Assembly (NCBI GenBank): GCA_937896835.1
Contig: CALBOJ010000029.1
Coordinates: forward strand, 1-24,780
From: an uncultured Collinsella sp.
GTDB lineage: Bacteria > Actinomycetota > Coriobacteriia > Coriobacteriales > Coriobacteriaceae
Length of the DNA: 24,780 bases
Direction of reading: 5' to 3'
The translations under genes and the position numbers were made by a program. Within the stretch, counting starts at the first letter, position 1. Every line of letters begins with the position of its first letter. The notes beneath the pieces were generated by a model. It was not told where the DNA came from. It was given only the letters and a program-made list of their open reading frames with translations, and searched no databases. Below are positions 1 to 7,080 of this stretch, piece by piece.

Positions 1-1
1 C

Positions 2-457
2 GAGGAGTACGGCGCCGAGTGCCACGCGCTGGTCGAAACCCTGGGCGTGCGCGACCTGATCTTTACCGGCCGCGTCAACGTGGTCGAGTACATGGAAAAG
101 CTCGACTTTACCATTTTGACGAGCATCTCCGAGGGCCAGCCGCTCAGCGTGCTGGAGTCGCTTGCCGCGCGCCGTCCCTGCGTGACGACTGAGGTGGGCT
201 GCTGTCGCGAGCTTCTCGAAGGCGCCCCGGGCGACGACTTTGGCGTGGCGGGTTTTGTGACGCCGCCTATGTATCGCAAGGGCTTGGCCGATGCCATGGA
301 ACGCATGTGCACAAGCCGCGCCCGTCGTATTGAGATGGGGGAGCGTGGCCAGCGTCGCGTTGCCACGTACTTTTTGCACGAGCAGATGCTCGCCAACTAT
401 CGCGCGCTGTACGACGAGACGGCGCGTGCGTTTAACCTGCCCAGAGAGGGGGAGTAG
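2..457 (+). CDS. pelF: PelF-like GT4 glycosyltransferase, C-terminal part (5' end outside window)
   Basis: The reading frame is open from the window edge to a TAG at 455-457, so only the last 151 residues are present. They form the nucleotide-sugar-binding Rossmann half of a GT-B fold glycosyltransferase. The segment TSISEGQPLSVLESLAARRP contains the EX7E motif (EGQPLSVLE) typical of GT4 retaining enzymes and of PelF, followed by the VTTEVGCCRELLEG region. PelF is the cytosolic, UDP-sugar-using polymerase of the Pel exopolysaccharide system, working at the membrane with PelG. The pelG start lies 3 bases after this stop and decides the name; without that neighbour the call would be only 'GT4 glycosyltransferase'. 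The substrate is not visible from sequence. Confidence 0.85.
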   Translation, partial: EEYGAECHALVETLGVRDLIFTGRVNVVEYMEKLDFTILTSISEGQPLSVLESLAARRPCVTTEVGCCRELLEGAPGDDFGVAGFVTPPMYRKGLADAMERMCTSRARRIEMGERGQRRVATYFLHEQMLANYRALYDETARAFNLPREGE

Positions 458-460
458 CCG

Positions 461-2005
461 GTGGCCGGAATTGGTTTTGAGCTCAAGCGCCTGTTTAGGC
501 GCAAGGGCCTGTTTGCCACGATGCGCGCTTACGGCTACGCCGGCATTGTGTGCACGGGCCCCATGCTGCTGGGCGTGCTGCTCCAGGTGGGTATCTTGGT
601 GCTGTGCGGTCTGTGGGGTGTGGGCCGCGCCAACCAGGATCTGCTGGTGTGCATGGTGACCTATACACTGCTGGCCTCGCTTACGCTCACAAGCTTTTTC
701 TCCATGCCGGTCACGCGCTTTTTGGCCGACATGCTCTTTGCCGAGCGCGAGGATGAGATCCTGCCTTCGTTTTGGGGATCTAATGCCATCATGCTCGTTG
801 CGGGCACGGTGCTCTACGGCGTCTTTTTGCTGTTCTCGGGGGCCACGCTGCTGCAGGGGCTACTGTGCCTGTGGCTCTTCAACATCATGATCGTCAACTG
901 GAACGGCATGAGCTATCTCACGGCCATCAAAGACTATCGTGGCATTCTGTGCAGCTTTGCGGCCGCCATTGGTGTGGCGTGCCTGTGCGCCCTGGCAGCG
1001 CTGGCGTTGGGACTGCCGCCGGTCGAGGGCCTGTTGGCGTCAATCGCCCTAGGCTACGGCGTCATGCTTGCCTGGGATGTGGTACTGCTGTACCGGTATT
1101 TTCCACAGAGTGATCGGAGTCCCTGGCGTTTTTTGCGCTGGCTCGACCAATTTATGCCGCTTGCGCTTACGGGGCTGTTTACCAACTTGGGGCTTTTCGT
1201 ACACCTGGTTATTATCTGGGCGGGCCCTATTGGCGTGCAGATCAAAGGCCTGTTTTACGGGGCTCCTTACCATGACGTGCCGGCACTCATTGCGTTTTTG
1301 ACCACACTCGTCACGACCGTCAACTTTGTGGTGTCGGTCGAGGTCAATTTCTATCCGCGCTACCGTGACTACTACAGCCTGTTTAACGACGGCGGCGTGG
1401 TGGGCGATATTGTGGTGGCCGAGGAGGAGATGCTCTCCACGCTCAACAGCGAACTGCGCTTTTGCGCGCTCAAGCAGCTGTTTGTGACGGCGGCGGTCAT
1501 TTCGCTCGAGACCACGGTGCTCTCGGCCCTGCCGCTGGGCTTTAACAATCTTATGCACGGGTATTTTCGCACGTTATGCGTAGGCTACGGCCTGTATGCC
1601 GTGGGCAACACGATCCTGCTTATCTTGCTGTACTTTACCGACTACAAGGGAGCCGTTCTGGCCTCGGGCCTGTTTGCCGGTGTGGCAGGGCTGGCGACCG
1701 CCGTGTCGTTGCTTTTGCCGCAGCAGTTTTACGGCTTTGGCTTTTTGTTGGGTGCGGTGGTGTTTTTTATCGTGGCGCTGCTGCGGCTCGATACCTATTC
1801 CGCCAACTTACCGTATCGTATCCTGAGTCAGCAGCCCATTGTGGCGACCGACAAAACGGGTCGTTTTACACAGCTGGGCCGCTTGCTCGACCGTGCCGAG
1901 CAGCGCTATGAGGAAGGCCGCCGCAAGGGCGTGCCGCACGGCGCGTTTCAGCGCGCAGTAGTTCGCGTGTATCGCAACCATTGGGGAGGTTCTGATGATC
2001 GATAA
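461..2005 (+). CDS. pelG: PelG-like polysaccharide exporter/flippase membrane protein
   Basis: The 514-residue protein starts at GTG 461, with a purine-rich Shine-Dalgarno region (agagaggggga) overlapping the end of pelF. The N-terminus MAGIGFELKRLFRRKGLFA followed by an AYGYAGIVCTGP segment is the recognisable opening of PelG. Many hydrophobic stretches follow across the protein, consistent with a polytopic MATE/Wzx-like transporter. The C-terminal ~60 residues are hydrophilic and basic (RLLDRAEQRYEEGRRKG). In Pel systems PelG is the inner-membrane partner of PelF and is thought to move the polymer across the membrane. The length is somewhat greater than the Pseudomonas protein as I recall it. 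The stop overlaps the next gene by 11 bases, so translational coupling is likely. Confidence 0.9.
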   Translation: MAGIGFELKRLFRRKGLFATMRAYGYAGIVCTGPMLLGVLLQVGILVLCGLWGVGRANQDLLVCMVTYTLLASLTLTSFFSMPVTRFLADMLFAEREDEILPSFWGSNAIMLVAGTVLYGVFLLFSGATLLQGLLCLWLFNIMIVNWNGMSYLTAIKDYRGILCSFAAAIGVACLCALAALALGLPPVEGLLASIALGYGVMLAWDVVLLYRYFPQSDRSPWRFLRWLDQFMPLALTGLFTNLGLFVHLVIIWAGPIGVQIKGLFYGAPYHDVPALIAFLTTLVTTVNFVVSVEVNFYPRYRDYYSLFNDGGVVGDIVVAEEEMLSTLNSELRFCALKQLFVTAAVISLETTVLSALPLGFNNLMHGYFRTLCVGYGLYAVGNTILLILLYFTDYKGAVLASGLFAGVAGLATAVSLLLPQQFYGFGFLLGAVVFFIVALLRLDTYSANLPYRILSQQPIVATDKTGRFTQLGRLLDRAEQRYEEGRRKGVPHGAFQRAVVRVYRNHWGGSDDR

Positions 2006-3764
2006 GTTGATGTCTCGCCGCTGTCTGATCGAGGCAGCTGCCGGCGCGCTGCTGCTTTCGGGCTGCTCATCTCAGGACGAATCCTCGACCAAAAAAGTCA
2101 AAAAGCAGGGCAAGATTAAAAAGGCCGAGGCCTCCGACCAGTCCAAGCATCTGCGCGATAAGGACGAGCTGTACGAGGTCTATGATGACTCGGGCATTGT
2201 GACCATGTATCTGACGGTCTCTCGCGGCAACAGCTCCGAGAACACGGACCATAGCTGGGCCGAGATCAACACGTACTCGGTGTATGACTATGCCGACATG
2301 GGCGTGACGCGCTATCAGGTTATGGGCCTGCTGCAGGCGGGCGACGAAGACGGCCCGGTGGCCGGCGAGGTTGGCTATGGCGAGGAAGCGCCCAATGCCA
2401 CCGTGCAGGTGCGCGGCCAGACATCGAGCTCCTACACGCAAAAGAATTACAAGGTGGAGCTCAAAAAGGGCAAGGGCACCTGGCGCCAACAGCGCGCGAT
2501 TGCGCTCAACAAGCACATGGGCGAGGGTATGCGTTTTCGCAACAAGATGGCCTACGACCTTATCCGCGGGATTCCCCAGATGATGGGCCTGCGTACGCAG
2601 TTTGTGCATCTGTGGGTGTGCGACCAGACCGAAAAGTCCAACGATACCTTTGAGGACTACGGCCTGTTTACGCAGGTGGAGCAGCTCAACAAGACGGCGC
2701 TTAAGGCACATGGCCTGGATAAGAGCGGGTACCTGTACAAGGTGAACAGCTTTGATTTCCATCGCTACGAGGACACCATTAAGCTTGCCGACGATCCCGA
2801 CTACAACCAGGCAAACTTCGAGGGCATGCTCGAGATTAAGGGCGATTCGGACCACACCAAGCTCATCGAGATGCTCGATGCGCTCAACGACGAATCGCAA
2901 AAGATCGATAACGTGCTCGACACCTACTTTGATACCGAGAATCTGGTCTATTGGCTGGCGTTTCAGATCCTGACGGGCAACTGCGATACGCAGAACCGTA
3001 ACTGCTATCTGTACAGCCCGCTTAACTCCAAGGTCTGGTATATCCTGGATTGGGATAACGACGGCATGCTGCGTAAGCTGGAGCTTTCTCTTACCGGGTT
3101 CTCGGACTATGCGAGCTGGGAGCGCGGCGTAAGCAACTACTGGGGCAACGTGCTATTCAATCGTGCGCTGCGCAGTAAGGCGTTTCGCAGTGAGCTCGAC
3201 CGCGCCGTAAAGGACCTGCGCTCGTATATGACCGAGGCGCGCCTGGCCAAGATGATCAAACATTATCGCGAGGTTACCGAATCGCTGGTCTTTGCTTCGC
3301 CCGATACCGACAATCTGCCTGTCACCAAGGACCAATACGAGCAGATCGCCGCGGCGATTCCCTCCGAGATCGAGGAGAACTATAAGAGCTACTGCGAGAG
3401 CTATAAAAAGCCCATGCCGTTCTACATTGGCGTGCCGCAGATCGATAACGGTAAGCTGCGTATGAACTGGGATGCGTCCTACGACTTTAAAGCGCGTGAC
3501 ATTCGCTATACCGTGGAGCTGGCGCGCGACTATGCCATAAGCGACGTGCTTTTTAAGGCCGAGGACGTGCTACTTCCCGAGGTGACCTGTGATGCGCCCG
3601 ATGCCGGCCAGTATTTTGTGCGCGTGCGCGCCACCAACTCCGACGGCTATACGCAAGATGCGTTTGACTACTATGTGACCGACGACGGCAAGCACTACGG
3701 CATGAAGTGTTTTTACGTGCAGGACGGCGGTAAGGTCGTGGAGGATACGTATGAGGAGGGCTAG
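1995..3764 (+). CDS. CotH-kinase family lipoprotein with C-terminal Fn3-like region
   Basis: The protein has 589 residues. ATG 1995 has a GGGGAGG ribosome site five bases upstream and overlaps pelG. The N-terminus reads MIDKLMSRRCLIEAAAGALL then LSGC: a lipobox with Cys near residue 24, preceded by SRRCLI, which resembles a twin-arginine signal. A charged Lys/Ser/Asp linker follows. The CotH domain spans roughly residues 60-450, with VQVRGQTSSSYTQKNYKVEL (the G-SS-x-QK-YK signature) and the acidic WYILDWDNDGM motif that fits the metal-binding site of these atypical kinases. The tail (about 475-575) ends in a VRVRATNSDGYTQDAFDYY segment like fibronectin type III. CotH was described as a protein kinase of spore coats; here it is probably surface-anchored and tied to polysaccharide genes. 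Its substrate is unknown. Confidence 0.85.
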   Translation: MIDKLMSRRCLIEAAAGALLLSGCSSQDESSTKKVKKQGKIKKAEASDQSKHLRDKDELYEVYDDSGIVTMYLTVSRGNSSENTDHSWAEINTYSVYDYADMGVTRYQVMGLLQAGDEDGPVAGEVGYGEEAPNATVQVRGQTSSSYTQKNYKVELKKGKGTWRQQRAIALNKHMGEGMRFRNKMAYDLIRGIPQMMGLRTQFVHLWVCDQTEKSNDTFEDYGLFTQVEQLNKTALKAHGLDKSGYLYKVNSFDFHRYEDTIKLADDPDYNQANFEGMLEIKGDSDHTKLIEMLDALNDESQKIDNVLDTYFDTENLVYWLAFQILTGNCDTQNRNCYLYSPLNSKVWYILDWDNDGMLRKLELSLTGFSDYASWERGVSNYWGNVLFNRALRSKAFRSELDRAVKDLRSYMTEARLAKMIKHYREVTESLVFASPDTDNLPVTKDQYEQIAAAIPSEIEENYKSYCESYKKPMPFYIGVPQIDNGKLRMNWDASYDFKARDIRYTVELARDYAISDVLFKAEDVLLPEVTCDAPDAGQYFVRVRATNSDGYTQDAFDYYVTDDGKHYGMKCFYVQDGGKVVEDTYEEG

Positions 3765-4542
3765 CGCGCTGCTTGAGCGCTTGGCAGCTCCGCCTGTGCG
3801 TGCCACGCAGGAGCGTTACCGCCACGAGCTCAAATATCTCATTAACGAGGGCGAGCACGCCGCGCTTGCCTGTCGCATGGCGCCTGTGTTTAAGCTGGAC
3901 AAGCATGCGCAGGCGGGCGGTTATACCATTCGCAGCCTGTACTTTGACGACTACTGCAACTCGGCCTACGAGGAAAAAGACGCCGGTATTCTCATGCGCA
4001 AAAAGTATCGCGTGCGCATCTATAACGGCAGCGACAAGGTGATTAAGCTCGAGCGCAAAAAGAAGTACGGCAGCTGGATCTACAAGGAGGACGCGCCGCT
4101 CACGCGTGACGAGTTCGAGCAGATTCTGGCTGGCGACTACGACTTTTTGCTGAGGAGCCCCTATCCGCTCTGTCGCGAGTTCTACATCGAGTGCATCTGT
4201 AATATGATGCGCCCGCGGACCATCGTGGACTACGAGCGCGAGCCGTGGGTGATGGACGAGGGCACCGTGCGCATTACCTTTGATAGCAACGTGCGTGCGG
4301 CGGTGGGGAGCTTTGACATCTTTGACGCGACGTTGCCCGCGTTGCCCGTGCTGGAGCCCGGCAAGCTGGTGATGGAGGTCAAGTTTACCGAGTTTTGCCC
4401 GCAGCTGGTGCGCGATATGGTGCCGCCGGGTGCGGCCGAACTCACGGCGGTCTCTAAGTACTGCCTGTGTTATGACAAGACCGCCTACCTGCGCGGTTTT
4501 AACTACTGGGAATCGGATTTTGGGAACCGAGGGGATATTTAG
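3751..4542 (+). CDS. VTC-domain protein (polyphosphate polymerase-like tunnel fold)
   Basis: The protein has 263 residues. ATG 3751 follows a gtggagg site and overlaps the CotH gene by 14 bases. The VTC triphosphate-tunnel domain covers nearly the whole length. Visible basic and acidic tunnel motifs are RHELKYLI (about residues 25-32), YTIRSLYFDDY, RKKYRVRIYN, VIKLERKKK, the Cys-containing YIECICNMMRPRTIVDYERE, VRITFDSNVRA, and LVMEVKF near the end. The yeast VTC4 family makes polyphosphate from ATP; bacterial homologues are common but mostly untested. The protein has no signal peptide or membrane span and is cytosolic by sequence. Position between a CotH lipoprotein and a DUF4956 membrane protein repeats a grouping I recall from other Gram-positive genomes. 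The enzymatic product here is not proven. Confidence 0.9.
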   Translation: MRRASALLERLAAPPVRATQERYRHELKYLINEGEHAALACRMAPVFKLDKHAQAGGYTIRSLYFDDYCNSAYEEKDAGILMRKKYRVRIYNGSDKVIKLERKKKYGSWIYKEDAPLTRDEFEQILAGDYDFLLRSPYPLCREFYIECICNMMRPRTIVDYEREPWVMDEGTVRITFDSNVRAAVGSFDIFDATLPALPVLEPGKLVMEVKFTEFCPQLVRDMVPPGAAELTAVSKYCLCYDKTAYLRGFNYWESDFGNRGDI

Positions 4543-4545
4543 ACC

Positions 4546-5211
4546 ATGAGCACCAGGGACTTTTTTAAGAACTCCGTCTTGGAGGCGTTTGGCCAGGTCG
4601 ACCCTGCCAAGATCGGCCTTTCGCTGCTCGTGGCGCTCGCCATGGGCATCCTGATCTACTACGTGTACAAGCGCTTTTTTACTGGCGTGGTCTATTCGCG
4701 CAGTTTTGCCGTGACGCTCGTGGGCATGTGCGTGCTCACCTGCATGGTCACGCTCGCGATCTCGACAAACGTGGTCATCTCGCTTGGTATGGTCGGTGCT
4801 CTGTCTATCGTCCGCTACCGTACGGCGGTCAAGGACCCGCTCGACCTGCTGTATCTGTTTTGGTCCATTACCACGGGCATTACGGCGGGAGCCGGTATGT
4901 ATGCGCTCGTGGGGCTCACGGCGGTGGTGATCGTGGTGATGATTGCCGGCTTTGCGAGCCATCAGGACAAGGCGCGCGTGTACATGATGGTCATTCACTA
5001 CACGGGGCAGACCACCGGCGATGATATCGTGCGTGCATTTGGGCGCACCAAGTTCACCGTCAAATCCAAGACGATGCGCGGTGACAAGGTCGAAATGGCC
5101 GTCGAGGTGTTCTCGGACGGTGTGGATATGCCCTATGCCGACGCCATCCGCGCACTCGATGGCGTGGAAGATCTAACGCTCATCCAATACAACGGCGAAT
5201 ATCACGGGTGA
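4546..5211 (+). CDS. DUF4956 family membrane protein
   Basis: The protein has 221 residues and starts 3 bases after the VTC gene. Hydrophobic segments at about residues 26-48, 53-75 and 105-140 suggest four membrane helices. Between them lies RYRTAVKDPLDLLYLFWSIT (about residues 87-106), the conserved cytosolic loop that marks DUF4956 proteins. The C-terminal ~75 residues (from FASHQDKARVY) are soluble and look like a small alpha/beta domain ending in VEDLTLIQYNGEY. The function of the family is unknown. Its regular company is VTC and CotH proteins, so a membrane partner of the VTC protein, perhaps for polyphosphate or phosphorylated polymer handling, is reasonable but inferred. It is the last gene of the run; a hairpin follows at 5218-5241. 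Confidence 0.88.
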   Translation: MSTRDFFKNSVLEAFGQVDPAKIGLSLLVALAMGILIYYVYKRFFTGVVYSRSFAVTLVGMCVLTCMVTLAISTNVVISLGMVGALSIVRYRTAVKDPLDLLYLFWSITTGITAGAGMYALVGLTAVVIVVMIAGFASHQDKARVYMMVIHYTGQTTGDDIVRAFGRTKFTVKSKTMRGDKVEMAVEVFSDGVDMPYADAIRALDGVEDLTLIQYNGEYHG

Positions 5212-5217
5212 TTTTGT

Positions 5218-5241
5218 TCCGGCGTTCTAACGAACGCCGGA
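5218..5241 (+). terminator. Perfect hairpin after the DUF4956 gene (possible 3' end structure)
   Basis: TCCGGCGTTC and GAACGCCGGA form a 10-bp perfect stem with a TAAC loop, starting 6 bases after the stop codon. There is no T-run on either strand, so it is not a textbook intrinsic terminator. It may protect the 3' end or slow polymerase. Confidence 0.45.
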
Positions 5242-5323
5242 CCGCTCGACGCTGCTTGCGCTGACGTTTTCTCGACCTGGGTGAGCTGGTCTTGGTTTGG
5301 TTTTATGTAAGGGATGGTGCCGC

Positions 5324-6316
5324 GTGGACGTGCAACAGCTAGAAGAGTCCTGGGCTGCAAGGGCCGGCGCGCGTGAGGCGTGTCTTGTTGCGGCCTCGCA
5401 TGTGCCGGCGGCGCTGTCGATGCTGGGGATTGTGCAGCCCGGCGATCGCTTGGTGGCCTTTGCGGCTGACTTTGCCGATGCGTTTGCGCGCGGCTTTGAT
5501 GCCTGCGACGTTGTGCTCGCGGGGGAGCCGTCGGTTGCGGCGTTTACCGCCGCGTCTGAGGGCTTTGATGCTTCGTTTGATGCTGGCGGGTCGCATCTGT
5601 GGTGGTTCGTCAATTCCATCGGCGGGTTTGGCCTACGTGTGCCCGATCTGCGTGCGCTGGGTCGGGCGGCGCGTGAGGCCCGTGCGTTGCTCGTGGTGGA
5701 TAACACCGTGGCAAGCGTCTTTGGGTGCGATCCGCTGCGTTTGGGTGCCGTCCTGTCGCTCGAGGCACTCGACCGTGTGTGTACCGGCGTTGCGCCGCGC
5801 AAGCTCGTCGCCGCTTCGGTGGCGCGCTCGCAGCTTAAGCGCCATCGCGTGGATGCCGCCGCCGAGTGTGCGCATGCGCTTCTTGCGGATTGCGGCGCGT
5901 CTGCACTCGACCTTTCTGCTAATGAGGCTTGCATGCTGGAGCGGGGGCTGTCTTCGCTCGACGCTCGCATGCAGGCCCACTTCGATCGCGCCCGTGCGCT
6001 GGCCGAGTATCTGGCCGCCAACGAGATGGTACGCAACGTGCGCTATCCCGGGCTGACCTCGCATCCCGACCATGCGGTTGCAACGGGAATCCTCGAGCAC
6101 GGCTTTGGCCCGGCAGTTGAGTTTGACCTTATCGAGCGAAGTGCGGGTGAGCTGTTCGACACATTGCCGGGGGAGTTCCGCACGTCGCCCGCCGGCGGCT
6201 CAACAACGCGCCTTTCGGCCCCGCGTGGTAAGCAGGGGGGCGCCATCCGCCTCTTCGCCGGCACCGACGACCCTCTGCAGGTGGCTGCCACTCTCGATAA
6301 CGCCCTTCGCAAGTAG
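5324..6316 (+). CDS. Degenerate Cys/Met-metabolism (cystathionine synthase-like) PLP-fold protein
   Basis: I place the start at GTG 5324, nine bases after AAGGGA (5309-5314). The frame is also open from TTG 5297, but that codon has no ribosome site. The resulting 330 residues are short for this family (about 380-400): the first ~65 residues, which carry phosphate-binding residues of the partner subunit, are absent. Recognisable parts are LLVVDNTVAS (Asp126, the expected PLP N1 ligand), GCDPLRLGA, VRYPGLTSHPDHA and IRLFAGTDDP near the end. At the place of the usual S-x-TKY lysine the sequence reads EALDRVCTG, so Arg151 aligns with the Schiff-base lysine. The VESL-xxHP loop before the C-terminal motif is also shortened. 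Catalysis as a standard gamma-synthase or beta-lyase is doubtful. It may be a regulatory or repurposed fold. It has its own leader and faces a convergent regulator gene. Confidence 0.72.
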   Translation: MDVQQLEESWAARAGAREACLVAASHVPAALSMLGIVQPGDRLVAFAADFADAFARGFDACDVVLAGEPSVAAFTAASEGFDASFDAGGSHLWWFVNSIGGFGLRVPDLRALGRAAREARALLVVDNTVASVFGCDPLRLGAVLSLEALDRVCTGVAPRKLVAASVARSQLKRHRVDAAAECAHALLADCGASALDLSANEACMLERGLSSLDARMQAHFDRARALAEYLAANEMVRNVRYPGLTSHPDHAVATGILEHGFGPAVEFDLIERSAGELFDTLPGEFRTSPAGGSTTRLSAPRGKQGGAIRLFAGTDDPLQVAATLDNALRK

Positions 6317-6330
6317 CTAATCGGGGTCTG

Positions 6331-6493
6331 TGTCACGAAAACGGCCTATTTACTACGTTTAAGCAATAGGGGTCGACCGCACCCGCCTATTTTGAAAATT
6401 ACCAAGCTGTTTACCAGCGGTTTTATTTTCATAATGTCCGGTATGGTTGTGGGTATTCAACTAAACGTAGTAGATGGGCCCGTTTTGTGGCGC
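6331..6493. repeat. Long imperfect palindrome (about 160 bases) between convergent genes
   Basis: The segment is self-complementary about position 6412. Matched pieces at equal distance from the centre are TACTACGTTTA (6351-6361) with TAAACGTAGTA (6462-6472), GAAAAT (6394-6399) with ATTTTC (6425-6430), and GCTG (6406-6409) with CAGC (6415-6418). The outer CACGAAAACGGCC pairs with GGGCCCGTTTTGTG after small bulges. A further partial copy, AAAACGGCCTA, sits at about 6523-6533 next to the minus-strand stop. It could be a palindromic repeat, a miniature transposon remnant or a transcript-end structure for both convergent genes. There is no coding frame. Confidence 0.7.
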
Positions 6494-6539
6494 GAGCCTC
6501 GACCCGAGGGCGCTGTGGGCTAAAAACGGCCTAAAAGGA

Positions 6540-6887
6540 CTACTCTGCATTGATGCTGGCGATGAGGTCGTTGGCCTTTGCGGCAATTACTTGGTTGATG
6601 TCGGCCTGCAGCTCCTCGTAGACCGCTATGGCTCGCTCGCCGGCGGGGGTGAGCGATGATCCGCGGGCGCCGTCGCGCTCGATGAGCTTGCAGCCCAGCT
6701 GTCCTTCCGCCTCGTTCACAATGCGCCAGGCTTTGGAATACGCCATGCCCATGCTCTTGGCGGCGCGGTTGAGCGAGTGCTCGCGGGCGATGCCCTGCAG
6801 CAGCAAGACACAGCCATGGCCGAACACGCCCGGCAGGTCTTTGTCGCACGCTTGAATGACCAGCTTTGCCGTCGTCTTGTACTCCAT
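6540..6887 (-). CDS. ModE-type winged-helix transcriptional regulator, single domain
   Basis: The protein has 115 residues from ATG 6887. A GTG three codons upstream at 6896 is possible but sits only two bases after GGGGAG. The body reads GHGCVLLLQGIAREHSLNRA then AKSMGMAYSKAWRIVNEAE and LGCKLIERD, followed by GSSLTPAGERA. This is the N-terminal LysR-like winged helix-turn-helix of ModE proteins, including the A-K-x-M-x-MAYSKAW recognition helix. The molybdate-binding TOBE domains of full ModE are absent; a short helical tail follows and probably dimerises. Such stand-alone forms usually govern metal, molybdopterin or oxidoreductase genes; no such target lies in this window. The gene is divergent from guaB and convergent with the PLP-fold gene. 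The ligand, if any, is unknown. Confidence 0.82.
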   Translation of the reverse strand: MEYKTTAKLVIQACDKDLPGVFGHGCVLLLQGIAREHSLNRAAKSMGMAYSKAWRIVNEAEGQLGCKLIERDGARGSSLTPAGERAIAVYEELQADINQVIAAKANDLIASINAE

Positions 6888-6972
6888 GTGCTCCACGTCT
6901 CCCCACTAAAGTGTTTGCTGGGTAAACGCAAAGCCTGCGTCAAACCCTCGTGTGCTCTTCTTAAATCATGCA

Positions 6973-7001
6973 TTGTAGCAGTCAAAGTGCGTTAAGATAC
7001 T
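6973..7001 (+). promoter_or_regulatory. Candidate sigma-A promoter for guaB
   Basis: TTGTAG (6973-6978), a 17-base gap and GATACT (6996-7001) make a moderate match to TTGACA/TATAAT. A leader of about 70 bases would precede the ATG. An overlapping TAAGAT hexamer at 6993 gives a poorer spacing. Confidence 0.4.
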
Positions 7002-7003
7002 TC

Positions 7004-7029
7004 CCCAGTATTGGGCGCCCAAGGTTGGG
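7004..7029 (+). promoter_or_regulatory. Overlapping palindromes at the guaB transcript start
   Basis: TTGGGCGCCCAA (7011-7022) is a perfect 12-base palindrome. Its CCCAA half (7018-7022) can instead pair with TTGGG at 7025-7029, and its first half pairs with CCCA at 7005-7008. The alternatives exclude one another. They lie at or just after the predicted start site, so an operator or a switching RNA leader is possible. Confidence 0.4.
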
Positions 7030-7080
7030 CTGGGTCCTACGAGGCCTGCAGCCGACCGGTCGCATGGAAAAAGGAGAAAC

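Noticed and set aside
3553..4998. A 481-codon open frame on the minus strand across the CotH, VTC and DUF4956 genes
   Set aside because: It lies antisense to three well-supported genes, is rich in His/Arg as expected from complementing GC-rich codons, and shows no family motif.
5297..5323. TTG start for the PLP-fold protein
   Set aside because: No ribosome site precedes it, whereas GTG 5324 has AAGGGA at proper distance.
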